Origin: Prunus persica
Taxonomy: Eukaryota; Streptophyta; Magnoliopsida; Rosales; Rosaceae
Direction of reading: 5' to 3'
Assembly: GCF_000346465.2 (NCBI RefSeq)
Contig: NC_034010.1
Coordinates: forward strand, 2,419,929 to 2,483,928
DNA length: 64,000 nt
The notes beneath the pieces are model-generated. The model worked only from the letters and a program-made list of their open reading frames with translations, was not told the DNA's origin and did no database searches. Below are positions 22,381-34,936 of this stretch, piece after piece (the stretch's first letter is position 1; each line of letters opens with the position of its first letter). Both the position numbers and the translations under genes were made by a program.

Positions 22381-22899
22381 AAGATAGTCTTCAATCCGAG
22401 TCGAGTCTCAAAATTAGCAAATGTAGTCCTTAATGCTAGTTGAGTCTAGAAATCATGGTCCAAGGCCGAAGGCCCACATCCCTCATAAGTTTATCACATA
22501 CCCCATCCATGTTAAGCCCTAAATATAGTTGCTATACGTTGGACTTTTGGACATAATCACACCAGAAATGAGAACCATACACGAAATAAGAAAATTGCAG
22601 GATACAAAATAAACAAATTAATTTAAAATTTTCATTAATTTAATTTTTATTTCTTTAACGTTCTTAAAAATTATTTTATTGTTAATTTTAAGAAATTTGC
22701 AAAGGGGAAAACTTATTTGTGAAAGAATAATGTTTAGAGCAAATTCTAGGGTGTAGAATGAACCCCTCAAAGAAATAACATATCTTGATGTTGGCCCAAT
22801 GGCTTCTATCAACTTAGCCTTTAGGAGACCCTTGGTCCAGAATTTAAAAACACAACAAAAAAAGAGAATACAAAGTTTCCAAGAAATAACACGTGGCGA
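22380..22899. other. Intergenic DNA upstream of SEC31B
   Basis: No gene is seen. Similarity to the duplicate at 5400 begins only at about 22900, so that is where the copied segment starts. Confidence 0.4.
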
Positions 22900-23473
22900 C
22901 ATCTCATTGGTTTGCCACACTAAAAACAGAGTAATTTATTTGATCATCCTCTACAACCGCATGTACACCTCCCTCACCTCCTAAACCACGCTCCTCCCAA
23001 TTGTACAAAAAACACTCCTCACTCTTTCCAAACGCGGCGAATCACAACGTACAACCGTCAACAGCACAAAATACAAAACCAGGCTCACTGGACCCGACCG
23101 CAGAGGATTGAGAAACCCAAACCCGCTACACTACCATCTCGTAACGCCAACGATTGCCAAATATCAAACACAAAAACACACGCTCGCACTCTCCCTCACA
23201 ATTCAGAGAGAGAGAAGCCACAACAACACAGAAGAAAGAAGCCAGTGTCATCTTTCACTTTCGTTCTCGTATAAAAAATTCACACACAGATCACATTCAA
23301 AACCAAACCCTAAATTCGAAAAGGGAAACACAGACGAGAATAAAATTCTTCCAATTCCCAATAAAATCCCCAAATTCTCTCAGATCCGGTGCCCCTTTCT
23401 CTCTCAAATCCCCCAATTCTTCCGTTTCAGATAAAGATTGAGTTGGGGTTGGGGTCAATTCAATTTTCGAGCT
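22900..23473 (+). promoter_or_regulatory. SEC31B promoter and 5' leader (source of the 5.4-kb duplicate)
   Basis: The 574 bases before the ATG are matched by 5400-5964. The leader-like part contains a short GA run (about 23204-23216), CTAAATTCGAAAA and CCCCAATTCTTCCGTTTC. The transcription start was not placed. Confidence 0.6.
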
Positions 23474-26400
23474 ATGGCGTGTATAAAAGGGGTGAATCGA
23501 TCGGCATCGGTGGCGCTTGCGCCCGACGCGCCGTACATGGCGGCGGGGACGATGGCGGGAGCAGTGGATCTGTCGTTCAGCTCCTCCGCCAACATTGAGA
23601 TCTTTAAGCTTGATTTTCAGTCCGACGATCGTGATCTCCCTGTAGTGGGTGAGTCCACGAGCTCTGAGAAATTCAACAGGTTGTCGTGGGCCAGGCCTAC
23701 TGGATCGGGGTCTCAGGAGTTCGGGCTAGGGCTCATTGCTGGTGGACTTGTCGATGGGACTATTGATATCTGGAACCCACAAACTCTGATCCGGTAATTC
23801 CCTTTGAATTTGGCGTTTCTTTTTGCTTCGGATTGGAATTGAATTGAATTGAATTACGTTTGTGGACGGTCGGGTTTTCTTGGATGTTCGGAAAATGCGG
23901 GGAAGTCGATAATTTGTAAATTCTATAGTTTATGGGTGTTTGACTCTGATCTGAGTAATAGTCTGATTGGGGTGACGGGAAATTGGGGTTAAAGAGACTG
24001 GAAATTGCGGTTTACTGTTGTATGGTGATTGAATCTCATTTGGATTTGCTCTTTTTATCCAGTTTATTATTATTATTGGAGTGAAATGATAGTTTCGGCT
24101 AATGGGAATCCAAATGTAGATAAATGTGAATTGGGATTTTCATGATTTCTATGAAGGGTAACTTTTGCAGAGTTGATTTCTATAAATAAGGTGGAAGGAA
24201 ATAAAGGGTATATGAGAGTCATGGTTTCTGACTTCTGAGAAACCAACGGATTACATTAATTGTACGTTATGATACTCTGTTCGAATTCGCTTTAGGTAAA
24301 ATTCGGTTCCCTGTTTACTGTTGACAGTATGCTTGGCTTCTAGGGAGGTTTAGTACACTTGAAATAACCAAATCGAGGTGCTGGTTAAATACTTCGCTTT
24401 GATTATTTTCTTGATAAAATAAGTGAAAATTTTAAGGTCTTGGCGACAAATTGTTTGCCATTAAGATAGATCCGGAATAATGTCACGTGTCTCCTCCACT
24501 GATGATAAATCAATCAATATTTCTTTGAAGTTGGTGGTTTCTTCAAGGTTTTTCAAGATTCTAGAAGGAAGTAGTTTCTAAGATAATATTGGTGAAGCAA
24601 ACAGATCCTTATGGATAAGAACCAAAAGCCAAATGATTTTATGCATATTTCTTTTATAATTTCATTTATTCATTCATGCAAATTATTGTAGAGCAGCCCT
24701 TGAATTTTAATAGGATGTGCATGGAAGTGATTAATATGGGATATAAATATGATAATTGCTTGGGCATAGATAGCATAGATCATGCTTTTGAGTATTTTCA
24801 GTTCTTTTATTTATTCGCATGAAGTCTTTAGCAGTGTATACTTACTTGAATAATTTATTATTTGACTCAAAACTCCTGTTACTTTTAGTTGTTTTTTGAA
24901 TATCACACATAAGAAAATATTAATGGTTATTTCTGCCACCTAGTTTTGTGAAACATTTTCTTTTATATTTGAGAAAGTATTTTTGGTTTTCTTTGGAAAG
25001 GCCTTAGTTTTTATTATTTCTTATCCTTAGTCCTGAGGCAGGTGTAAGTGCTTCAGTTGGGCATCTCACAAGACATAAAGGGCCTGTAAGTTTTCTTCTT
25101 TTTCAGCATGCATGTCTTTTTGCTGGTTCTTTCAATGCTTGGAATCTGATGATTGGGTAGGATATTTTCTCAAACTCTAAAGTTTTAGTTTTGTTATTTA
25201 ATTCCAGGTTCTTGGTCTTGAATTTAATGCAATTGCACCAAATTTACTTGCATCTGGGGCTGATGATGGTGAAATTTGCATATGGGACTTGGCCAATCCT
25301 GCAGAGCCATCTCATTTTCCACCTCTCAAGGTTTGTGGTTATTAGTTGTTTTAAGTTAATCGGAAGTAGATTGCATACGTTTCCTACTAGTCTGTGTTGT
25401 ATGGTTTATCCTCAATTTTTGTTGTAATTAATTCTCTTTGGTCATTCAGTTTTTTAGTTCATCTGGGCTTTAGAACCTTTAGTTTAATTGCCATACTTCA
25501 CTTTTACAGTCTACATGAAATGCAGTTATACATACTTTTAACTACCACTTTTGACTTTTGACTTGTACACATGTATGTACATTTAATATATCTGTGATTT
25601 GGTAGAAAAAAGTAATGAAAATACTAGTTTTTACAATTTAGATGACAAAGAATGAGAAGCAAGTTGGATGTAGAATGCAATATACAATCATAATAAGCAA
25701 AGAGAAGTGGACAATTGGAAAGGATGCTAGTCCTTTTCTTCAAATTATTCTCATAACTTATGGAGGCATATCTCTATTGTGACTGCATTCCTCAGGTTAT
25801 AACAGAAGTCTGTAATTAGACCCCTCTTTCTGTCCATCTCTGCTTGAAATGACTTTTTCTTTCGGATTTTCTCTAGTCATGAATATATTAAATCTAGATG
25901 GACTTCATCTGATCCAAATTGTGAGATCTTTATGCAGGGTAGTGGTTCTGCTGCCCAGGGTGAGGTTTCATTTTTATCTTGGAATAGCAAGGTCCAACAT
26001 ATATTAGCATCCACTTCATATAATGGTTCAACTGGTGAGGAATATTCTTTACTCGTGAAGTTATCTTTCTCGACTCATTTTATCTAATTTGAGACTTCAA
26101 TATTTTATATTTTTCAGTGATTTGGGACCTAAAAAAGCAAAAGCCAGTGATAAGGTACTTTGTTTGTTTTCTACTGTGAACTAGTATTTTAAAATCTCAA
26201 TGGTTATCTGGAATGCCCACTTCCATTACCTAACTTGACCTCCTTTGACTGGCAGTTTTACAGATTCAGTTAGAAGACGGTGCTCTGTTTTGCAGTGGAA
26301 TCCTGATATTGCCACTCAGCTTGTTGTTGCATCAGATGAAGATGGTTCACCTGCTCTGAGGGTAATAACTTTGCAGATGATATTTGATTTCTTTTGTGGT

Positions 26401-29400
26401 CAAATGTGTTAACTTCTCAGTTCATGCAGCTCTGGGATATGCGTAATGTAATGTCACCAGTTAAAGAGTTTGTGGGGCACACAAAAGGTAACACCACAGG
26501 CAAAATGATTTATCTATACCAGTTATTCATGATTATTTCTTTCTTTTATTTTGGCAGTAGTTCATGTTTTAAGGATGTTATAATTTATTTTTACAGGATT
26601 CATGTCATATAATTGGAATTTCTGTTTTACTCTGGTTTAATAAACCATTTTTTAAACCCTAGTGCTAATTTTCATTGTTGTTGAAGTTTGAATTACTTGA
26701 CGTAGGAACAGATATCAGAGGTGAGCTGTTAAAATCATTCTATGCAACTTTTTGAGATATTCAGCCCTTTCCGTTGGGGTTTGGAATTAAAGTGCATTAA
26801 AAAATGAAAAGACAAATGAGGCTATTATGATCCTGGAAGGAATTGAGGGCTTGTCAGATTCAATTCATTTATTGAAGCCTCAATATGCTAGTCTACTTGA
26901 ATTATCTTTTCCAATTGTCATAGTACATAGATTGCCCCATTTTGGTTATTGTTGGTCATTTTATTTTTTTTTGTGAAAGTGGGGGCGGGAGAAAGCACCA
27001 AGATCTTCAGAGTGCAACTGAGATACCACCTATATGTGTAAATATACTTGCTTAGTGGCTTTTTTGGTTACAGCTTAGAGAATTTGTTAAATGATGCAAT
27101 TAAAAGAATTATGGGGGATGCAATTTCATGTGTGTGTATTTTTATAGCTTTTGTTTCTATTTCTGCTTTTAGGAATTTTTGTGTCCAATGCATGATGTTT
27201 GTAGTTGAACATGCACTCAGTTTGCAGTGATTATTATTGTTGGATACTTTTTCGCTGATATTATTACAATTGGAAGTTAATTGTAAACTCTTATGATTAT
27301 TTGACATCCACATCTTACCCCAGGTGTAATTGCAATGTCTTGGTGTCCCAATGACAGTTCTTATCTGCTTACATGTGCCAAGGATAATCGAACTATTTGC
27401 TGGGACACAGTTTCTGCAGAGGTATGGTCCTTAGCTGTTCTTCAATGAGGCCAATAATTTTTGTACTGCACCTTGTCTACACTTTATTTTTCCCTCTCCT
27501 GTTGGGTTCAGTTTAATTTTCACTACCATTTTCTGACTGATGTTTTTTTTATTCTAAATTGGTCCAGATTGTCTGTGAAGTGCCAGGAGGCACCAACTGG
27601 AATTTTGATGTACATTGGTATCCAAAAGTACCTGGAGTGATATCGGCATCTTCATTTGATGGAAAAATTGGAATTTACAATATTGAGGTATGCTTGGATT
27701 CTTATCATATACCTGAAATATTTTACCTTATGAGTACTGCGGGACGTCATGGAATGTAGATTACTAAATTCCAAGTGTGAAATGTTGAACAATATTTAGT
27801 GAATGGTTAATGCTACAGCCAATTGTCTTGATCGTGGGATATCATTGAGAAATAGGAATCCATGTTATCAAAAGATTTCCTGTGATTATTTCTAGTATTG
27901 AATTAATGATTGATGGTTATTGCATATGTGCAACAAGATTTTATGGTTAACAACTGTTACTGCATTATCACTCCGAAAATCAAAATTTGTTTGAAGCACT
28001 AGGTGCATGCACTCCTGTTATTTTACAATTTGTTTTAAGTATATTGGAGGTATAATCTGCACAAATATGCATGTGTGCGTGCCTGTATCTATGCTATGCA
28101 ATGTACTTAATCATGTTTAAATCTCTTTTTTTTTTTTTTTCTTTTACAGGGTTGCAGTAGATATGGAGTTGGGGATAGTGATTTTGGTGGCGGTAATGCA
28201 CAATTAGGAACCATTGCATTGACAAGTTATTTATTTATTTTTGCCACTAACAACAGTATTTTGTTTCATTTTATTTTTTAAATCAAACACTAACAACAGT
28301 ACTTGATTAGTTGTTTTTTGCCCGCAATCACTTTTTCGTGCAGCAATAATTAATATTGATTCTTTGATGTTTGGGGTCAGAATAGGTTTTCTTTGTACAA
28401 ATAGGAGAATCGTTAGTTTTTGAAATAGTTAAGAATAGAGGCGTTGTGTTTAGGTTAGAGATTTTCTCCTTCCTCCACTCAGATATCTTTTTGCTTGGGG
28501 TCAGCCTTTGTACCTTTTTTTAATTTAATTTAATTTAATTTATTAATTTTTGTTACAGTTTTTTCTAGATGGTAGGTTAAGTCGGAAAATGAATGCAGAA
28601 GGGGTGTGTTTGAAAACCCTTCCTGGTTTTTTATAGATTGCATCATTGTATTAGCTCTAGGTTTCTGAAAACCCTTCCTTCAAGTTGTAAGAATTTGAAT
28701 GGAATCATTATCTAAGGTATATAATTCTTTTGAATGACTTAGAAGATAAAAAATTTAGTTGTTATTCCAATAAACCAATAATAACTTGTACTACTTTCGA
28801 TTCTTCCCTTCTTTTCTTTGGAGGGTGTGGGAGTTTTCCTACTTTTCCTCTATCTGACTTTCATTAATTGCCAATTTGGGAATATTTCATATAAATAAAA
28901 ATTGCTAATTTTGGAGAGATGCGCGTTATTGGAAAATTTCATGTTTTATCCTCTCTATGCAGGACCTCTGAGAGCTCCGAAATGGTATAAGCGGCCAGTT
29001 GGTGCATCTTTTGGCTTTGGAGGCAAAATTGTGTCCTTTCAGCATGGTTCATCTGGTGTTTCGGAGGTATGCTTTATTGGCATGCTGCCTATGTCTTCTG
29101 TTATGATGCATTTTATAATTCATTTTCCTTCTTTTATCCAGGTTTATGTACACAGCTTGGTTACTGAGCATAGTTTGGTGAATCGCTCATCTGAATTTGA
29201 AGCTGCAATACAAAATGGGGAGAAGTCTTTACTTCGGGCTTTATGTGAGAAGAAATCACAGGAGTCTGAGTATGTTATTTACGACAAGAAACAGTTTTTT
29301 TATAAGCTTCGAGAGAGTTAACATCTCTTGAAACTGATTCTATTTTATCCTGGTTAACATTCTCTTTTGCTTCTGTTTGGATGATTTTTTTGACAGATCT

Positions 29401-32400
29401 GAGGATGACCAGGAAACATGGGGCTTATTAAGGGTTATGCTTGAAGATGATGGGACTGCAAGGACAAAGCTGATCACTCATCTTGGGTTCAGTATACCCG
29501 AGGAAACAAACGAAAGTGTTCCAGATGATCTATCACAGGAAGTCAATGTGCTTGGGCTTGAGGATACTACATCTGATAAAGTGGGCCTGGGGAGTGATAA
29601 GGAAACCACCATCTTTCCTACTGATAATGGAGAAGATTTCTTTAACAATCTTCCTAGCCCAAAAGCTGATACTCCTGTGTCAACCTCTGGTGACAAATTT
29701 TCTGAGGGGGATACAGTTCCTGTTGCAAATGAAATGCAGCAAGAGCCTGATGGACTGGAGGAGAGTGCTGACCCATCATTTGATGAATCTGTTCAACATG
29801 CTTTAGTTGTCGGAGATTATAAGGGCGCTGTTGCAAAATGCATTTCAGCAAATAAAATGGCTGATGCTCTAGTTATTGCTCATGCTGGTGGTGCTTCGTT
29901 GTGGGAGAGCACACGGGATCAATACCTTAAAATGAGCCATTCACCTTACCTTAAGGTTTGTAAAGTCCACTTGTTTCCAGTGAAGCACTTATTGTTTCAT
30001 ATTTGATAATATATGAATTGGATGAAAAGATGTTAATGATTGATTATAATATGTCTTATGATTTTGCCATAATTATGTTGAAATTGAAGGGTTGTAACCT
30101 GGCTCATTCTTACTTTCAGATTGTTTCTGCGATGGTGAGCAATGATCTGTTGAGCCTTGTTAATACCAGACCCCTAAAATTCTGGAAAGAAACACTTGCT
30201 CTTCTCTGTAGTGTAAGTTTCCCAACTCCTGGAATCAAAATAAGGCCATGACACTCTTTCATTGATTACATTTTTTTTGTTAAATTGATTCTCATAAATT
30301 GTGCATTATAAATGGCGGAGTTGAAGTTGCAAAACATTTACAACATTTGTACCGTAGTAGTGTGTTTGGTTATTTTACACATTAATCATCGTAAACTGTG
30401 CTCTTAATATCTGTATCATGAGACAAATATCATGAGCAAGTTTAACTTTGAAACTGCTGTATCTTTTAATTGATTTTTGTGATCCTTTCTTGCATGAATC
30501 AACAGTTTGCATCAAGAGATGAATGGACTGTGCTTTGTGATACACTTGCTTCCAAACTTATAGTTGCTGGCAATACCCTGGCGGCAACTATTTGCTATAT
30601 ATGTGCGGGGAATATTGATAAAACCGTCGAGATTTGGTCGAGGTGTTTGACTACCGAGCATGAGGGAAGATCATACGTCGACCTGCTTCAGGTAATCTTT
30701 TCAAGGTGGATTTGAATCATGTTCCTCTTGGCCACGAGGTTAACAAAGTCTTGTTATTTTGTTTAGGAATTAATGGAGAAGACGATTGTCCTTGCCCTGG
30801 CTTCTGGGCAAAAGCGATTTAGTGCTTCTTTGTGCAAACTTGTTGAGAAATACGCAGAAATTTTAGCTAGTCAAGGTCTTTTAACAACAGCAATGGAGTA
30901 CCTAAAACTCTTGGGTTCTGATGAATTGTCACCTGAACTGGTTATCTTAAGGGATCGTATTGCTCTTTCTACAGAACCTGGTATGTGCTGTTCGAAAAGT
31001 TAGTGATGTGGTGTTTTAATATTGTGTTTTTTTTTTTATGCTGGAAATTGCAATATTTCCTCAAAACTTTTGTTGACATGATCAGCAGCCATCGATTTTG
31101 ACTAACGGTAGCGGCAATTATTCTTATCACAGGTGGACAAAAGTGTTATTGTTTCAATATGCATAAAACTTGGTGGTTAAATCTCTTAAAATGCAAAATC
31201 CCGTTACTTGTTACCCGCATTATTTATTTACACTCCATGTTATTTGTTGCGTTATTGCTGCAGAGAATGTTTCCAAGAATGCAGCATATGGAAACCAACC
31301 TGCAGCAAGTGGGCCTGTATATGGCGCTGATCAATCTAATTTTGGTGTGGTTGGGGCCTCTTCTCCATATTATCAGGTGTTCATAAAGTTACTTTTCACA
31401 GTGATTTTATTTTCTTATGATTTGTTGTTTGTTGCCAAATCTGCTCTCTCAATGTGGATTAATTTTTTGCTCTTAAAATGGTTAGGAAACAGTGCCATCA
31501 CAGTTGCAACCAGGTGTCCCCGGAAGTCAATATGGAGAAAGTTATCAGGAACCTGTTAATTCCCCGTACGGAAGAGGATATGGTGCTCCTGCCCCATATC
31601 AGGCAGCATCCCAGCCCCATATGTTTCTTCCTTCCCAGGCACCTCAGGTTCCACAGGTACTTTTTTGTGTGAGGGTCTCTTTGTATCAAGAGTTATTAAT
31701 TTGGTTGTAAAAAGATAAGCATTTGTTCAGTTTTTGTTATTAAGAAGTCACTGGTCACTTCCTACATTTAATGTATATGGATCTGGTTCATTTGACTTTT
31801 GCATGGTGTTTGCTTGTAGGAGAAATTTTCTGTGCCTCCTGTTTCCTCTCAGCCTGCAGTGAGGCCTTTCATTCCTTCAACTCCTCCTGTGCTGAAAAAT
31901 GTGGAGCAATATCAGCAGCCAACGTTGGGTTCTCAGTTGTATCCTGTCAGTAGATCTGCATTTGATGTGAAATTATGTATCAGAAACGTTTTTGCATGAC
32001 TGTTATCCTAAGGTTTTCCTTGGTGTTTCAGGGAACCACCATCCCTTCTTTCCAACCTATGCAACCGGGGCCTGGTTCAGCTGCTCCTCTGACATCACAA
32101 GTGGCTCCAGTTCCTGGAAATAAGCCACATGTTGTAGCTCCCTCCCCTCCACCAAGGGGATTTATGCCAGTTACTAATTCGGGAGTTGTTCAAGGGCCTC
32201 ATCCGGGTTCACTGCAGCCACCTAGTCCTACTCACCAAGCTCCTGCTCGAGCTTCCATGGCTGCAGCAGCGCCACCACCCACCATACAGACAGTTGATAC
32301 ATCCAATGTTCCTGGTAATTGTAGTTTTCATTTATGTTGTTAAAGTTTTCTACTTCTCTCCAGCATTCCCTTGCTCCTTCCCTCTGTTTATTTACTGTGA

Positions 32401-32927
32401 AAGTTTTCTTTTTGGTGGCTGTTCTTTTTTCCACATTGAATTTACAACCTGTGGTTGTGTAACAATCTTGTTTTATTTGTGGATAATGCACTACAGCCCA
32501 ACAAAAATCCGTTATCACAACATTAACAAGACTTTTCAATGAGACATCTGAAGCGTTGGGAGGTTCTCGTGCAAATCCTGGCAAGAAGCGTGAAATAGAA
32601 GACAATTCGAGGAAGATAGGTGCATTATTTGCCAAACTCAACAGTGGGGACATATCTAGAAATGCTGCTGATAAGCTTGTTCAGCTATGCCAGGCATTGG
32701 ATAATGGTGATTTCGGTACTGCCCTGCAAATCCAGGTACATTTTTGGAAACTTTAGGCTCCTAATGTATTTTGGCACACCATGAATGGCTGAGCTTTACT
32801 ATTGGTTTCTTTTGTTTATGCCTGCTATCAGGTGCTTCTTACCACTAGTGAATGGGATGAGTGCAACTTCTGGCTTGCAACCCTTAAGCGGATGATCAAG
32901 ACAAGGCAAAATGTGAGACTAAGCTAA
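23474..32927 (+). CDS. SEC31B: COPII outer-coat protein SEC31 homologue B, 22 exons
   Basis: Exons by splice signals and frame: 23474-23793, 25031-25085, 25208-25330, 25938-26034, 26118-26154, 26256-26361, 26430-26487, 27324-27421, 27568-27687, 28150-28192, 28963-29066, 29142-29269, 29397-29955, 30120-30212, 30506-30691, 30767-30980, 31264-31376, 31486-31656, 31820-31945, 32032-32314, 32497-32735 and 32832-32927. They sum to 3,369 nt (1,122 aa), close to the roughly 1,100 aa of plant SEC31B, and every junction keeps frame. With SEC13 this subunit forms the cage of ER-to-Golgi COPII vesicles. The N-terminal third is a WD40 propeller ([24 protein letters not shown]-like [18 protein letters not shown]). 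The middle carries the ancestral coatomer helical part ([30 protein letters not shown]). Residues about 790-1000 are Pro/Gln-rich, and a helical C-terminus ends RQNVRLS. The exon 19 donor (CCT|GTCAGT) is the weakest junction. The start is fixed by [14 protein letters not shown]. Confidence 0.96.
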
Positions 32928-33730
32928 GAAGGCTGAGATTCCCAAGAGTCTGATTGTTTGGTTCCGGAATTTTTTCATTCTGGTTATGCTTGGCACACGG
33001 GACCGTTTGTTTTTATGCATACAAGAAGGGCATCTCAAGGTTTTGGCTCAAGGGTTTTGACTAGCTGTCAATTAACTTTGGAAGAAAATTAGTTGGTTTG
33101 AAAGCAGTTAGTGAAATAGTCTTTGCACATTAATGGACTTCTTGTTGACTTTCCATTTTATTTTTGTAGTACTTAGAGATAGCATTGATTTTTTTTAATT
33201 TTTTTTTTGTTTTATATAAATTCATAGAATGTTTACCGAGCTGCTTCAAGCTCTCTGGTGATCTGGTATCATTTTTGCCATGGGCATGAAATTGTACCAC
33301 CTTTGTGTTTTCATTGTATGAACACAAAATTAGACTGATGACTTCAGTTTTGTCGAAAATGATTGACCGACTGTATCAGGTTTTTTTTATTTATTTTTGG
33401 GTCCGAAAGTTGTGTATCAGTTTATAAAGAAACCTTTTGCTGTGAATTGTGGTTGCCCAAATGATTTATAATGGGTTAGGCCTGTTATTCATAGCAGTGG
33501 AATTGTAATATATTGTCATGTTTTCTTCCGCGATTATTTTGTGGTTTCAAATTACCATATGCTTTATAAATTCGAAAAGAAAATTGTGTTTGTGATCACT
33601 TTCACAAGGCCAAAGTCAAAGAAAAAGAGATGCACGTTTAGTAAGTAATTGTTTTGTTTGATCTCTGTTATATTCTATTTTCACGTGAAAAATTTAGAGT
33701 AAATGATAAAAAGGACCCTTTTCCAGCCTT
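32928..33730 (+). other. SEC31B 3' UTR and flank
   Basis: T-rich sequence follows the TAA at 32925-32927. Nothing coding is seen up to the MITE at 33734. Confidence 0.5.
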
Positions 33731-34448
33731 GAAGGGTATGTTTACGTATCAGTAATAGGTATGTGAGGAAAGAGAATGATTTCCATTCTTGACTTCCCTG
33801 CGTTTATTTGAAATCAGTAATAAAAAAAATAAATGGGTCTTACCTCAAAATCCGTAATCACATCCCCTCAAAACTAGATATCACATCAACTAAGAGGGGG
33901 GTTGTCAATATAATTCCCATTCTTGTTTTCTCTTATTAACTTCCAAAAATACCCTTATCACTTGACCTTAATTCCAAAACACCCCAAAATCTTATTAAAA
34001 AAAAAAAAAAAAAACTCATGCCAAGAAGAAGTTCAAAAGCGCTCCAAGGTGTTATTGGAGTTTATTTTTTCGTTTGAAATTGGCTCTGAACAAAGGTGTT
34101 ATTAACATTATCAGTGAACTGGGACATTATTGTTCATCTTGTTCAGCATATAAATTCCTCATGTTTACACTGCCTTACTAGTTTGGTCTCCTTAGCCAAT
34201 TTGAAAATTATACATGTGCTGTGGTGAAAATGTGCAGGGCATTTTAGTAATAAAATTAATTTGTATTCTGATTCATGAAAATTAGTAAACAATAACAATG
34301 GGAATCAACCACATTCCTTTGCTAATTCCACATGTTTAGTAAACAGCTTAATGAGAATAATTCTTTCCATACCGATTCAATACTTCCTCAATTCCTAAAT
34401 TCTTTGATTCCTTACTTTCTCCATTACTGATACGTAAATATGCCCGAA
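33731..34448. mobile_element. PIF/Harbinger-like MITE, 712 bp
   Basis: Inverted ends GGGTATGTTTACGTATCAGT (left) and GGGCATATTTACGTATCAGT (read from the right) bound 33734-34445, flanked by the trinucleotide GAA on both sides. TIR length and 3-bp duplication fit PIF/Harbinger-derived MITEs, although GAA is not the usual TWA target. The interior is non-coding. Confidence 0.7.
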
Positions 34449-34688
34449 ATGTTTGATTGATTCAGCCATATTCATCCAATGGCGGATACTGCCTATGTAC
34501 TTAGTAAATAGGTTTACCCAAGAAAATTTACGCGGCGTATACTTGCTAAAATCTCATATTTCTTTTTGAATTGAAGTGAATCTACAAGACAACCCGTAAC
34601 ATAAGAATCTGTGAATGTAATTTGGCAATTGGGATTTCGGTGATTTATGGAATAGTATTATTGAATACCAATTGATTTTTTGTTGTAT

Positions 34689-34936
34689 ACAAGGCATGCG
34701 CTATTCAAGATGTTCAAGACTCTGATTTTGGATTGTCGTACAACTTCCATTCTATGGAGCTCTTTCTTGTAGCAGTTTGTAAGGGTATATTGAGTTTATT
34801 TGCTTTGTATGCACTTTTGTTTTGCGGTATGGCTCTGCTTCTCCTTATTTGAGTGTAATCTTTTGGATTGCTCTCCATTAATGAAAGTTCTTATTGACCC
34901 CAAAAAAAAAAAAAAAAAAGTAACTAACAAGGCATG
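34689..34936 (+). mobile_element. 5'-truncated LINE insertion with a 10-bp target duplication
   Basis: ACAAGGCATG at 34689-34698 and 34927-34936 flanks about 228 bp ending in TTCTTATTGACCCC and an A18 tail followed by a few bases. The text (TTTGGATTGCTCTCCATTAATG) reads as a LINE 3' untranslated region. The GACCCC-A(n) tail recurs at 49114. Confidence 0.75.
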